Source of the DNA: Branchiostoma lanceolatum | Lineage: Eukaryota > Chordata > Leptocardii > Amphioxiformes > Branchiostomatidae | Reading direction: 5' to 3' | Length of the DNA: 64,000 bases | NCBI RefSeq assembly: GCF_035083965.1 | Contig: NC_089723.1 | Location: 806,001 to 870,000 of the forward strand | Part shown: piece after piece, positions 1-16,964 of the stretch | How positions within the stretch are numbered: the first letter of the stretch is position 1 | Layout: each line of letters starts with the position of its first letter | The notes under the pieces: generated by a model | Database searches by the model: none | Seen by the model: only the letters and a program-made list of their open reading frames with translations | What the model was told of the DNA's origin: nothing | Program-made: the position numbers and the translations under genes

Positions 1-1
1 G

Positions 2-766
2 AACACTGCACATCCTGACATCGCGTCGGCACTTAACAACTTGGGTACCGCCTGGAGGGACCTTGGTGAACACAGAAAAGCCGTCAGCTATCATGAACAG
101 TCACTACAGATGAAGTGGAGCATCTATGGTAAGAACACTGCACATTCTGACATCGCGTCCGCACTTAACAACTTGGGTACTGCCTGGAGTGACCTTGGTG
201 AACACAGAAAGGCCGTCAGCTATCATGAACAGTCACTACAGATGATGAGGATTAGCTATGGTAAGAACACTGCACATCCTGACATCGCGTCGTCACTTAA
301 CAACTTGGGTGCCGCCTGGATTAGCCTCGGTGATCACAGAAAGGCCGTCAGCTATCATGAACAGTCACTACAGATGAGGTTAGGTATCTATGGTGAGAAC
401 ACTGCACATCCTGACATCGCGTCGTCACTTAAGAACTTGGGTGCCTCCTTTGGGATTCTTGGTGAACACAGAAAAGCCGTCAGCTATTATGAACAGTCAC
501 TACAGATGATGCGGAGTATCTATGGTAAGGACACTGCACATCCTGACATCGCCAAGTCACTTAACAACTTGGGTGCCTCCTTTGGGATTCTTGGTAATTA
601 CAGAAAAGCCGTCAGCTATTTTGAACAGTCCTTGAAGATGAGGCGGAGTATCTATGGCGAGGATACCGCACATCCTGACATTGAACGAACACTTGAGGGC
701 CTGATCATGACTATGGCGCGTCGAGACCTTATCAGAAACCAAAAGGCCGCTTACAATAAAGATTAG
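2..766 (+). CDS. Kinesin-light-chain-type TPR protein, 3' end (partial)
   Basis: The frame is already open at base 2 and ends at TAG 764-766, so this is the 3' end of a gene that starts before the window. It encodes about 5.5 tandem 42-residue repeats with the pattern NTAHPDIASxLxNLG, then GEHRKAVSYHEQSLQM and a spacer such as RSIYGK. This is the kinesin-light-chain/nephrocystin-3 class of tetratricopeptide repeat, a helical scaffold for protein binding. The last repeat diverges (HPDIERTLEGL) and is followed by a short basic tail, so the C-terminus looks genuine. DNA identity between repeats is high, which suggests recent internal duplication or conversion. In amphioxus-like genomes such repeats often follow NB-ARC or death-fold domains, but no such domain is visible here. 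An AATAAA overlaps the last codons (about 754-759). Confidence 0.85.
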   Translation, partial: NTAHPDIASALNNLGTAWRDLGEHRKAVSYHEQSLQMKWSIYGKNTAHSDIASALNNLGTAWSDLGEHRKAVSYHEQSLQMMRISYGKNTAHPDIASSLNNLGAAWISLGDHRKAVSYHEQSLQMRLGIYGENTAHPDIASSLKNLGASFGILGEHRKAVSYYEQSLQMMRSIYGKDTAHPDIAKSLNNLGASFGILGNYRKAVSYFEQSLKMRRSIYGEDTAHPDIERTLEGLIMTMARRDLIRNQKAAYNKD

Positions 767-998
767 TCACCACAAGCGGGAGGTTTAATGTGATGATCGA
801 AACTACATAACGACCTCTCTACCTGGATAATTACCCTACACAATTTCACAAACTTACAAAACAATATCCGAAGAAACGAGACACGAAATTGACATGCGGC
901 ACCGCTTAGCTTAACTGACTACGTCACAATGACGTGACAGGTCACAGGTCAGACGGGCCAAAACAAAAGAACACCAACAAAACAACGTTTGTAGCTAC
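767..998. other. Intergenic, no gene seen
   Basis: AT-rich spacer after the TPR gene, probably including its 3' UTR. No coding signal was seen on either strand. Confidence 0.5.
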
Positions 999-1271
999 TA
1001 CGGCGATCTTCCCAGACTCTCCCAGAAGATAAGGCACCGAAGGATGGCACTGGCTGGACACTGCGTTCGGCATACCGAGCTGACAGCCAGCAAGCTTATC
1101 CTCTGGGAGCCAACGGAGGGAAGGAGGAAAAGGGGCAGGAGACGCACAACCCTCATTGACAATCTAAAAAGGGATGCTGGGCTCAGTGACATTTCAACAA
1201 CAGAGCTGAGATCGCTAATGGAAGACCGGACTGAGTGGTGCAGAAGGACTCATTGTCTCCCAAGATGACAT
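999..1271 (+). mobile_element. Non-LTR retrotransposon remnant (C-terminal tail of the pol ORF)
   Basis: The + frame reads LSQKIRHRRMALAGHCVRH, then LILWEPTEGRRKRGRRRTTL, then IDNLKRDAGLS and ELRSLMEDRTEW. This RxRxAGHCxRH / LWEP / RKRGRxxTT / LKRD / ELxxLMxDRxxW order is the usual C-terminal tail of LINE reverse transcriptases found scattered in invertebrate genomes. No reverse transcriptase core or endonuclease lies upstream, so it is a 5'-truncated dead copy. It sits just beyond the 3' end of the minus-strand kinase gene. The exact LINE clade cannot be assigned by eye. Confidence 0.7.
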
Positions 1272-1379
1272 TACAGATGTCCTCGTTCAAAGTTCAAGGA
1301 GGAGACTTCATTGATCATAAAATATGCTCCAGTCAGGAACCATGGCCTTCATGCACATTGATTATTTTGATTACTGGTT

Positions 1380-7364
<5,985 letters not shown>

Positions 7365-7489
7365 GGTGGCTGGCGTTGAAAAAAAAAACACAGAAATAGT
7401 CAGGAGAAACAACAATAAGCTCGTTCACACTTCAGAGTACGCATGCCTAGCGACGTGGATTGTGGGTGATATGACAAAGCTGAAGGACC

Positions 7490-7580
7490 CTGACTCGTAA
7501 ACAGGTCTCGTATGGACCAATGTCTTAATTTGCATAACAATGCTCAGACGTGTCTTGTTTATGTCTCACCTTTGGCGTAC
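7490..7580. mobile_element. MITE fragment related to the element at 47380-47560
   Basis: The segment ACAGGTCTCGTATGGACCAATG through CAGACGTGTCTTGTTTATGTC resembles the centre of the palindromic element at 47.4-47.55 kb (ACAGTTCTCGTATCGACATT, then AGACGGGTTTTGTTTTACGTC). The copy lacks the inverted arms. It lies just upstream of the MS4A-kinase start. Confidence 0.5.
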
Positions 7581-7599
7581 TATCAGCACTTCATCGGAA

Positions 7600-8700
7600 C
7601 GTACTGCGCCTGCGCGAAACGCTTCAATGTAAGTGCATAGGGCTTCCTTAAAACGTACCATATAAAGTCATGTTCGCATATATAAGGATAATATCCCGTC
7701 TATAACTTCCAAGTGTTGTATCAAAAAAGATATCTCATGCAACGGGAAAATCTATGATGCAACGTTTACCAAACATCCAAAGAAATCTGGGTTTTCTGTT
7801 GTTTTCTGTTGGATATTTTCCCGTTGTATTGTCACGTGCACCGAATTTCGAATTAGTCTGATTTATACATTTTAACAACCATACCCTCTAACAAGTAATT
7901 ATTACTTGTTCTGTTTGTGTTGCTATGCTGGTCTACCCAAACTCCTAGCGTGCATATGTTATGGACCCACATGAAATATGGCGGGCACAAACACGAACAC
8001 TCTGGTAAAAGCGAGCAAATTGTAATATCAAAATTGACAAATCTTCTTCTTATTTCTCCCGTCGTTACGACAGATGAGGGTCCTTCCACCACGCCTCCTC
8101 GCCTTTACATTACAAATATGACTTATGAAACAGACCACGCATAGATCTAGTGCTTAGGAATATAATCTTAAGACACATACCTCGAGAAAAGCTTGTACGG
8201 TTCCTTGTTCTGAGGCAGCTTTTGTGATCCAAGTCGGAACTAGCAAAAGTGCGTCACCTTTCAAGCACGCCTTGTATTCTACTTCCTCAGTTAAGTCACG
8301 TCCGTGAATCTAGCACACCTGTTGTTACAAGTCCTGAAACTCCTGGTATTTCCTCCTTGTATTCTACTTGTCCTTTGTATAAGTTTACGATGACAACAAA
8401 ATCAAAGTAAAGTGAGATCCGTGAATCTAAAGAGCACAGCTGTTGTTACAAGTCTAGGCCTGAAAGTCCTGGTATTTCCTCCTCGACGCACGACTCAACA
8501 GAACAGTGTTTGCGAAGACCCTGGCAAGGTCAGCAGGCCACTGTCATGTCCCCAGGCGATATCCTAAGTTCAAAAGAACTGTTTGTTTAGATGGTCACGC
8601 TTCGAGTGTAAAATTCCAATACAGGGGGTAGTCAAGGCTACCTGTTGTTTTCTGACGTCTTAAATTTCATCTCATTTACATGCTGCAACGGTGAGAAGGA
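7600..8700. other. Intergenic, no gene seen
   Basis: Only short open frames without domain resemblance or splice-site support. It contains a small internal duplication (about 8285-8370 against 8405-8490, sharing CCGTGAATCTA, GTTGTTACAAGTC and TCCTGGTATTTCCTCCT). Confidence 0.5.
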
Positions 8701-8816
8701 CGTAGTTGAATCGGGGGTCAAATAGGACCAGAGTGGGGTGGAACTCTACTCACCTGGGGTGAACACAAATTTCTGCCCCACCAGATTTCTGCTTCGCATA
8801 GTAGTGCGCGCGTGGA

Positions 8817-8891
8817 GTTAGAGTTAGGGAAAGGTTTAGGGTTAGGGTTAGCGATTAGAGTTATGGTCGAGTTAGGGTTAGGGTTAGGCCT
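8817..8891 (+). repeat. Interstitial telomere-like repeats
   Basis: Degenerate TTAGGG units (GGTTTAGGGTTAGGGTTAG, later GAGTTAGGGTTAGGGTTAGG) over about 75 bp. TTAGGG is the metazoan telomere unit, and short internal tracts of this kind are common. Confidence 0.7.
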
Positions 8892-10560
8892 CCACAGTGC
8901 GAGCTCTCCTCCCAAAGTCCGATATACCCTTGGTAAAGGTAGCTGTAAAGGGGCTTTTTTCAGGATATGTTGATATTTTGGAGCGGGGTTTTACAGGTAA
9001 GGGTTTCTACCTTATTATTAAGTTGAAAAATCAGACTTTCATCCATGTTTGTGGTGTCTGTAGACCCGCAAAGTTTGCTGTTTTTGTGTGATTATCAGGT
9101 GGAGAATGGGTCAAAGGTCAATTTTTGTAAACAAGGGCTGATTCGTAGGGGTGGTGCCGATTAGAAAATTGTAATTATGCTCTAGATTGAAACTTTAGAG
9201 GCCTAACAGCCCTGCCAATGCATGTTTGTCATGGACTTAAACTCTGGTAGGTGACTTTTGACAGCCTATTTCTTTCATGATTACCATGTATTAAGATAGG
9301 AAGCTTGATTACGATCCTGTGTCCTACGTAGGGGTGTGTTTCCGTACTGCAGTTTCTGTATTTTCCGCTAGAGGGGGATCATGATTATTTCTGCATGACC
9401 TGCTATTGGGGTGGAACTCTCCTATATCTGATTGCCAGGTTGATTCTTACTTTCTTTTTCCTTTCTTTCCACCCCTCCATCTTTCCATTCCTTTCAGCAA
9501 CCGTCCAACATTGTCTTTACCTTAATATATAGTCGACTTCAAGTACCTGTTACACCAGCAAGCTAACAACCGTTTTCAATATCTCAGGTAACTACGAATG
9601 ACAGCAATAGCTACAACAATAATTAAGTGTACTGTACTGTTAACTTAAGACAGGAAATCGAGATGGTACGAACGTACCGTAAAGGAAGCCGTATATGAAC
9701 GCATCCATCGACCGTCCCTGAACCGAAAGGGGGGGGGGGGGGCTACGGATTGAAATGTCTAGCACTTGGGACAATGCGTTACAAGTAACTTACAACGTAT
9801 TTAATGTATTCAATATAGGTCTGCTTTTGTAATTCAATAATTCTGTGTATGTATACTGTTATCGTTAATGTTTAGGACGGACCAAATGTTTTGTGGGGGT
9901 AGTGGGAGTGGACTACAACGTGGGATAATGGAACTTGTTCTTGGAGAAAAGTTCCCCAAATAAGGACAGAAAATAAACATGATGACAGATAAAATTGTCA
10001 TCTTGAATCCCCCCCTACGATTACAGTGGTCCGTTCCTAGAATTTTTTTAATCTTCTGTAAGAGTTTTTATCTATTAACAATCACTGGGTCACTGAGTTG
10101 AGATTACACAAGAAGTGTTGAACATGAACTTGAAGACCGGACCGGTGAGGGAAATATGCTGTTCGAAAACTTTAAAATTGCAAATTAACGAAACAAAATG
10201 GAAACGCACTCCCCAAGAAAATTCTGGATATCAGGAAAACGATTACAACACAGCCTGGCAGGCGGTATAGCTTCATCTGACCATCTAAAGTACTTGATCA
10301 TTCATGGCAGGCATCTAAAAACGTACTCTATTCATCATGACAAAAATACGAGAAACTGTATCATATTTAAGTCGGATGCCACATATTGTTGCAATCACGG
10401 TCCCGACATGATCTGTAGCATTATCTTTGTGACGTAAGGAAATATTCTGTTACATTGTGTCCAATGTACATGGCTGCAACCGTTATTACACAAGAATAAC
10501 AAAGACTCAATCAGGAAATTCACTTGTTGATGATTTTCATTTTGCTTTGGTCTAGTTAAG
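8892..10560. other. Intergenic, no gene seen
   Basis: AT-rich sequence with a 14-base poly-G run near 9729-9742. The open frames are short and show no recognisable domain. Confidence 0.5.
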
Positions 10561-10576
10561 ATTAATCCTCATTACC

Positions 10577-11432
10577 TCTGAGCATGCGGTATTGTTTTTG
10601 GTGTTTTCCATTGTCTGTCTCAAGTGTGTATTTGTGCGTGCACTTGTGTGTGTTTCTATATGCTTGTCCCTCTGTAGCTGTGTGTATGTGTTCTTGTAAG
10701 TATGTTTGTATATACGTATGTGTGCTTGTATGTATGTTTGTATGTACGTGTGTGTGTAACGGTTTGTGTGTAAGTTAGTGCGTATATGATTTTGTACTTA
10801 TAGGTTTGTGTGTAAGTTAGTTTGTATATGTTTGTGTATGTTTGTTTGTGTCTGCGTGTGTGTGTGTGTTTGTGTGTTCATGTTTGTCTGTTTTATTTTT
10901 TTGTATTTTTTGGGATACGTTGACCTGCTCACTATGGTTTGATTTTCATTTAGATAATGGCGGCCTAAAAGAAAAATAAACTTTTGCCCATTACCCCCTC
11001 CCTCTTTTACACCCCCATCATTTTTGTGTGTTTTATTGTCTGTCTGTCTGTGTGTCCTTATGTTCGTCTCTCTGTAGCTGTGTGTATTTGTATGTTTGCT
11101 TGTGAGTGTGTTTGTATATATACATATGTATGTGTATGTGTGCTTATTTGTTTGTATGTACGTCTGTGTCTAACCGTTTGTGTGTAAGTTAGTGTGTATA
11201 TGTTTATGTGTGGGTAAGTTTGTCTATATGATTGTGTTTGTATGTTTGTGTGTGTGTGTGTGTGTAAGTTTGTCTGTGTGTGTGTGTGTGTGTATGTTTG
11301 TATACATGTTTGTTCGTTTAATTGTTTATAATCTTTGGCCGTGTTGACCTACTCATTATGGTTTGTTTTTTTTATTTAGAAAATGGCGGCCTAAGAGAAA
11401 AATAAACGTTTGTCCTTTACCCCCTTCCCATT
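10577..11432. repeat. TG-rich tandem duplication, two units of about 424 bp
   Basis: Two copies of a GT/TGTA-rich unit. Each ends in a shared tail (AAATGGCGGCCTAAAAGAAA with a TTACCCCCTCCC end near 11000, and AAATGGCGGCCTAAGAGAAA with the same kind of end near 11425), offset by about 424 bp. A diverged relative of the tail occurs near 26868-26930, so this looks like a dispersed element that was duplicated in tandem. Cys/Val-rich frames across it are artefacts. Confidence 0.8.
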
Positions 11433-12283
11433 TTAAAACCCCTCGCCCATGTCGTTCCTTTGTGATTACATGAAGTCAAACAATTTTAAAAATTATTTCT
11501 ATTGATTGTGTTCAAACTTTCAGACTAACTATATGAACAAGGACAAAAGGTGAAGATTCCACCAGGATACACAATACTCTATGTACCACACAGACTTCCT
11601 GTACTACGGCTTAGATTGGAGACATATTAATCAACAAGAACAAAACGTCAACACACGTGTAAGTCACACATCTTGGTTTATTAACTGCAAATCGACGTTA
11701 CACAAGCGACATTCCATGAAATTGCAAACGATAAATGTAAGTACTCGCGAACACACAAAAGGAATTCGTTTGTACAAACACAAGCAGAAGAGAGACTGTA
11801 TTTACCGGCATTACATTGATTACTGGAAGGTTTGAACATGTAAATTACAATGAAAAGTTATGAACGAGATGCCCTGGAGATGGGCTTAAAAGATGGGCTG
11901 TGATTGGATGATGAGGCTGGTCACGTGATGCAGTGTTAGCACTGAGGCGTACCAGATGGTGCATAGTCGCGACCTGAAATAAGAAAAAAAAAGAAACAAG
12001 AACAATGTGAAAAAAACACTCTGGCGATTCTTGGTTGTAATTGTTATAAGAAAATCAATTATAAGACGGGACTTTGAACTTTTTCCCCGGCATATGTTTT
12101 GGCTTCCCCGGATCTTCCTAAAGTTCAAACACACATGTCAGCACTTCTATACATGAGTCACAACATACATGTATATGTGAGGTCGACAGGGGCAGCCATG
12201 TCTAGTGTAATCATTTAAGAGTCATACAGGACAATATTTGATCCATTCATTCAACATACCATAGTACTAACCTTAAAGCCTGA
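11433..12283. other. Intergenic / likely 3' flank of the minus-strand gene
   Basis: AT-rich with no convincing coding exon. Part may be 3' UTR of the gene ending at 12284. Confidence 0.4.
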
Positions 12284-12496
12284 CTAGGCCTTGGTGCCCT
12301 CGCTGACGGCGTGCTTGGCCAGCTCGCCCGGCAGCAGGAGTCGCACGCCGGTCTGGATCTCGCGGTTGCTGAGGGTTCTCTTCTTGTTGTAGCGAACCAG
12401 CTTCTCCGCCTCGCCAGCGATGCGCTCGAAGGCGTCGTTGATGAAGGAGTTCATGATGCTCATTGCCTTGCTGGAGATGCCGGTGTCGGGGTGCAC
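12284..12496 (-). other. Histone H2B C-terminal domain exon
   Basis: Seventy residues beginning [18 protein letters not shown], with [40 protein letters not shown] and VSEGTKA before TAG. This is H2B from the end of alpha-1/alpha-2 to alpha-C. It lacks the N-terminal tail and alpha-1 and also the final VTKYTSSK-type residues. Upstream is a clear acceptor (pyrimidine-rich, ending TATAAG), and the preceding exon ends NRQ, echoing the KQ that precedes VHPDTG in normal H2B. Substitutions such as [14 protein letters not shown] for the usual SRLAHYNKR-type segment show divergence from a core histone. Confidence 0.85.
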
Positions 12497-15400
12497 CTTA
12501 TAGATGTAACAACAAAAAAAGTGGCAAAGATCAAAAGCTATTCTACAAAATTGCCACTATCTGAAAGCTATCGCTACTCTCTCTTATACTTACTTGCTAC
12601 TCTTCTGTTTGTCCTCTAAAGATACACATGGTGCTACAAAGTACCCACTCTTTTCATTGGTAATTTGCACTACAGAATTGCTCTGTGACTACATGTGTAT
12701 ACCTCTTTGACTTATTCTATATATTCTCTAACTGTTCTCTGGCTTATTCTTGAATGAAATTAAGAGTAGAATCAAGCACACCTGGCGATTAAGCAGTCCC
12801 TCGAGCTCCATGTCAGGGGCGTACTGTGGAATCAGTCAGAAAAAGTTACCATTTACACAAACAATATTTAATGTGAAGATGTTGGCGGTAGCTAGATTAT
12901 GTCAATTGAAAATTATACATTAACATTATTCATACCCCTTGCCAATATGATGTTTTGGTGTATTCTTAAGACTGAAATGTACTGTGTGATTTGGACAATC
13001 TTTAAATCCAAACCCACAAATGCTAAACATTTCCTTGGCTGATGGTCTAGCTGAGGAACATTTTTCTCTACTTAATTTCATGCATCAAACAGACTTATCG
13101 AAACATTCATAACAACACAATTTCGTGTATTAAACAAAATTTGTATAAATGATTTACGTCGGGGGTCTAAACTACGTCAGGGCCTCAAAATGCAGTGCAG
13201 CGTTACCTTTTAAATTACTAATCATTTAAAGAGAGAGTCACACTTACATCAGAACCATAAGTTTTCGGCAGGGCTGCCATGTCAAGCATCCACTGTGTAT
13301 AGAAAGTCAGAAAATTTCAGAATAACAATAACAAAATCCGCTCCAGACAAATATTAAACTAGTACCAGCATTCTACAAAACTGCCATGATATTACATGAT
13401 ATCCAGCAGTCTGTAGTGTGTGCTCCATAGAATGAACTGGGATGTGACACCGCACAAAACAGTGAAGCGTTACTGATTTAATAAAGAGTCACACTTACAC
13501 CATCACCAAGTTGTTCTGCCACCATCATGCCGAGGATCGCCATCATCGCCGCGCGACCCTGCAAAATATTCAAACCACAAATGTTCAACATTTCTATGAA
13601 TAATTATCTTGCTGGGGAACACCCACTCATGTTTGTGTATCAAACGATTTTTTAAAGGCTTTAACAAAAGAATCACACTTACATTGTTTAGTTCCACATT
13701 CAGACCAGAAGCATCTCTGCTGTCCAGAACCTCGCCGAAGTCCCATGTTTTGGTGAAACGGTCGATTTCCTATAGAAACAATCAGAAAACGTTGATGAAA
13801 CAGCAACAAACGTCCACTCGTAACACCACACAAGACAGTTGAACATTTCCATGCATTTTTGTCTTGCTGGGAACACCCACTGAAGTTTGTATATCAAACA
13901 ATTTTTTCGTGATCTAACAAAACAATCACACCTACATTGTTCAGTTCCGTCAGTTGAGCTTTTTCCTTGTCTCAAAATTGAAAGAATCCATCGGATATAC
14001 TCTACCATTGCTTATACAAGCCCTACAATAAGCTGAAACCAGAAATGGTCCATTGTCTTGCCTATGTCTGTATTTGATTTGATTTGATTTGTATCAAACG
14101 AACAAACCTTTACTAATAGTTCAACAAATGAGTCGCATTTACGCCTGATTTCAATTCATTGACCGCTCTGAGGTTGTCGTCGAAAGTCTATAGAAATAGT
14201 CATTATTTCAAATTGTTTAGAATATAATCACTCAAGACAAATATGAAAGTACTGTAAATGCAGAAATGTTTGCGGTGGTTTTATGTTCGTGGTTTTCGCG
14301 TGACCGTTTTACCGCAATCTTAAAACAACCTGAAAACCACTAGATACTGATGCATTATGTGACTATAGCATTGCCGTGAACTTAAAACCACAGCGAACAC
14401 TCCATTTCCCTCCTAGCGCGAAATATAAACCACGCGAAGTTAAGTGCATTTACAGTACACCACAAAGATGAAAGTGTCTCCCAGAAGCCGTGATATTACA
14501 TGATAAAGCGTTACAACATGCTGATGCATAGATTAACCTGGAGTGTAACAACACACAGAATATGATGATATAAAACTAATATTCACAAACGTAACGCACA
14601 GAACAGGGATTAGTGCTGGGACAAGAGATTTGACAGACCGCTCAACGAATGTCGTGGAAAAAGAACGAATCGTTCGAACATTCTTCGTACTTTTTTGTAG
14701 TTTAGATCATACTTAGAACTACGTCGTGTATCATATTCCAATTATCAAATCAAGTGTTACACAAATCTTCCAACGTTTGGTTGCAGCGAGAGCGCAGCGA
14801 GATCGCATCGAGAGCGCAGGGAGAGCGCATCGAGAGCGCAGGGAGAGCGCAGCGAGAGCGCAGGGAGAGCGCAGCGAGAGCGCAGGGCGATCGCCGTCTA
14901 GTGAAATGTGGGCTTTAAAGAATCTTCAAACAGCACATGTTCAATATTTCCCTAAGATTATTGTCTTGCTGAGAGATATCAATCCACACTCAAGTTCAAC
15001 AAACAATTAGAAAACGGGCAAACAGACTGACAATGTAAAGAACAACAGCAACAACAGAAGTCCACCAAGACACAAAGATGAAACTATTCCACGTAACTGC
15101 CATGATATAACATGATAACTCTGACGTCTGTGTTCCAATAGAACAAACTGGGGGGTAACAACAGATGAAATAGTCCAACGTTACCTTGCCTAATGATCTA
15201 AAATATCATCTAATGAAAGAGTTAAGCTTACCGCTTCTTTTTGCACGAGGAGGCCGAGACACGCCAACATAGCGATGCGGGCCTGCAAAATGTTCAAACC
15301 ACAAATGTTGAACATTGCCATAAATAATTTTCCACTCAATTTGTGTATCAAACAAACAAATGGACATTTACAAAGGACTTAACAAAAGAGTCACATACAC

Positions 15401-16799
15401 TAACATGCTTTAATTCCGCCTCCCTCAGACGCAGATCATAAGTGCTGGCCATGTTTTTGAAGTCATCGAAGGCCTATAGAAACAGTCAAAAATTTTAAGA
15501 AGAACAACAACAAAGATCCACTCTAGGACTGCCATGATATTACATGAAACACATCAGTATTCAGTGCGGGTTCCTACAGAATAAACAGGAATGTAACATT
15601 GTTTCATGTTCTTCTTGGTATTTTGAATAAAACTTCATATTCAAATTATCGAATAAAGTGTTATACAAATCCTCCCTAATTTTGGTGGCAGCGAGATCGC
15701 AGCGAGATCGCAGCGAGATCGCAGCGAGATCGCAGCGAGATCGCAGCGAGAACGCAGGGCGATCGCCATCAATCCACACTCAAGTTCAACAAACAATAAG
15801 ATAACAAGCAAACAGAGTGACAATGTAAAGAACAACAGCAACAACAGAAGTCCACCAAGAGACAAAGATTGAAGTATTCCACAAAACTGCCATGATATAA
15901 CATGATAACTCTGACGTCTGTGTTCCAATAACAGACTGGAGTGTAAAACAGATGAAATAGTCTACCGTTACCTTGCCTAATGATCTAAAATATCATCTAA
16001 TGAAAGAGTTAAGCTTACCGCTTTTTCTTCCACGAGGAAGCCGAGCACCGCTAACATAGCAAAGCGGCCCTGCAAAATGTTCAAACCACAAATGTTGAAC
16101 ATTGTCATAAATAATTCTCCACTCAATTTGTGTATCAAACAAACAAATGGACATTTACAAAGGACTTAACAAAAGAGTCACATACACTTACATGTTTTAA
16201 TTCCGCCTCCCTCAGACGCAGATCATAAGTGCTGGCCATGTTTTTGAAGTCATCGAAGGCCTATAGAAACAGTCAAAAATTTTAAGAAGAACAACAACAA
16301 AGATCCACTCAAGGACTGCCATGATATTACATGAAACACATCAGTATTTAGTGAGTGTTCCTACAGAATAAACAGGAATGTAACACCACACAAAATAGTC
16401 TAACGTTACCTTTACTAATGATCTAATGAAATAGTCACACTTACCTCATCAGACTTTAGCCCCGCGATGTCCTTCTCCAATTGCTCGCCCTGCAAAATGT
16501 TCAAACCACAAAAGTTCAACATGCCATGAATTATTGACATGCTGAGGAAGTTCACTCCATTTCGGAAAACACAGAGCAGTCTAACGTTACCTACTAATGA
16601 TTTAATGAAATAGTCACACTTACCTCAAACCGTTCTTTAACACGGGCCGCGATCTCCTTCTCTGCATGTTCTCGCATGCCCTGAAAAATGTTCAAACCAC
16701 AAAAGTTCAACATTTCCATCAATGATTGCCTTACTGAGGGAACTTCTTCTTCAGTCAATTTTATGTATCGAACAAAGAAACATACATACATACATACAA

Positions 16800-16832
<33 letters not shown>

Positions 16833-16933
16833 AATACACACAAACATACATACATACATACAAATATTCCTAAATACATACATATATACATATATACACA
16901 TATACATACATTTACATACACGTACATACATAA

Positions 16934-16964
<31 letters not shown>

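Larger units (their letters stand above)
14690..16300. repeat. Tandem segmental duplication within the light-harvesting-like gene
   Basis: The block holding exon 9 (15282-15232) and exon 8 (15473-15405) with its introns is repeated as the block holding exon 7 (16069-16019) and exon 6 (16260-16192). The spacing is about 787 bp over the shared core. The two 69-bp exons encode the same 23 residues, while the following 51-bp exons have diverged ([11 protein letters not shown] against [11 protein letters not shown]). Confidence 0.9.

Noticed and set aside
12284-12496. Stand-alone histone H2B gene
   Set aside because: There is no N-terminal tail, no alpha-1 helix and no start codon. The segment begins at a splice acceptor and stops early.
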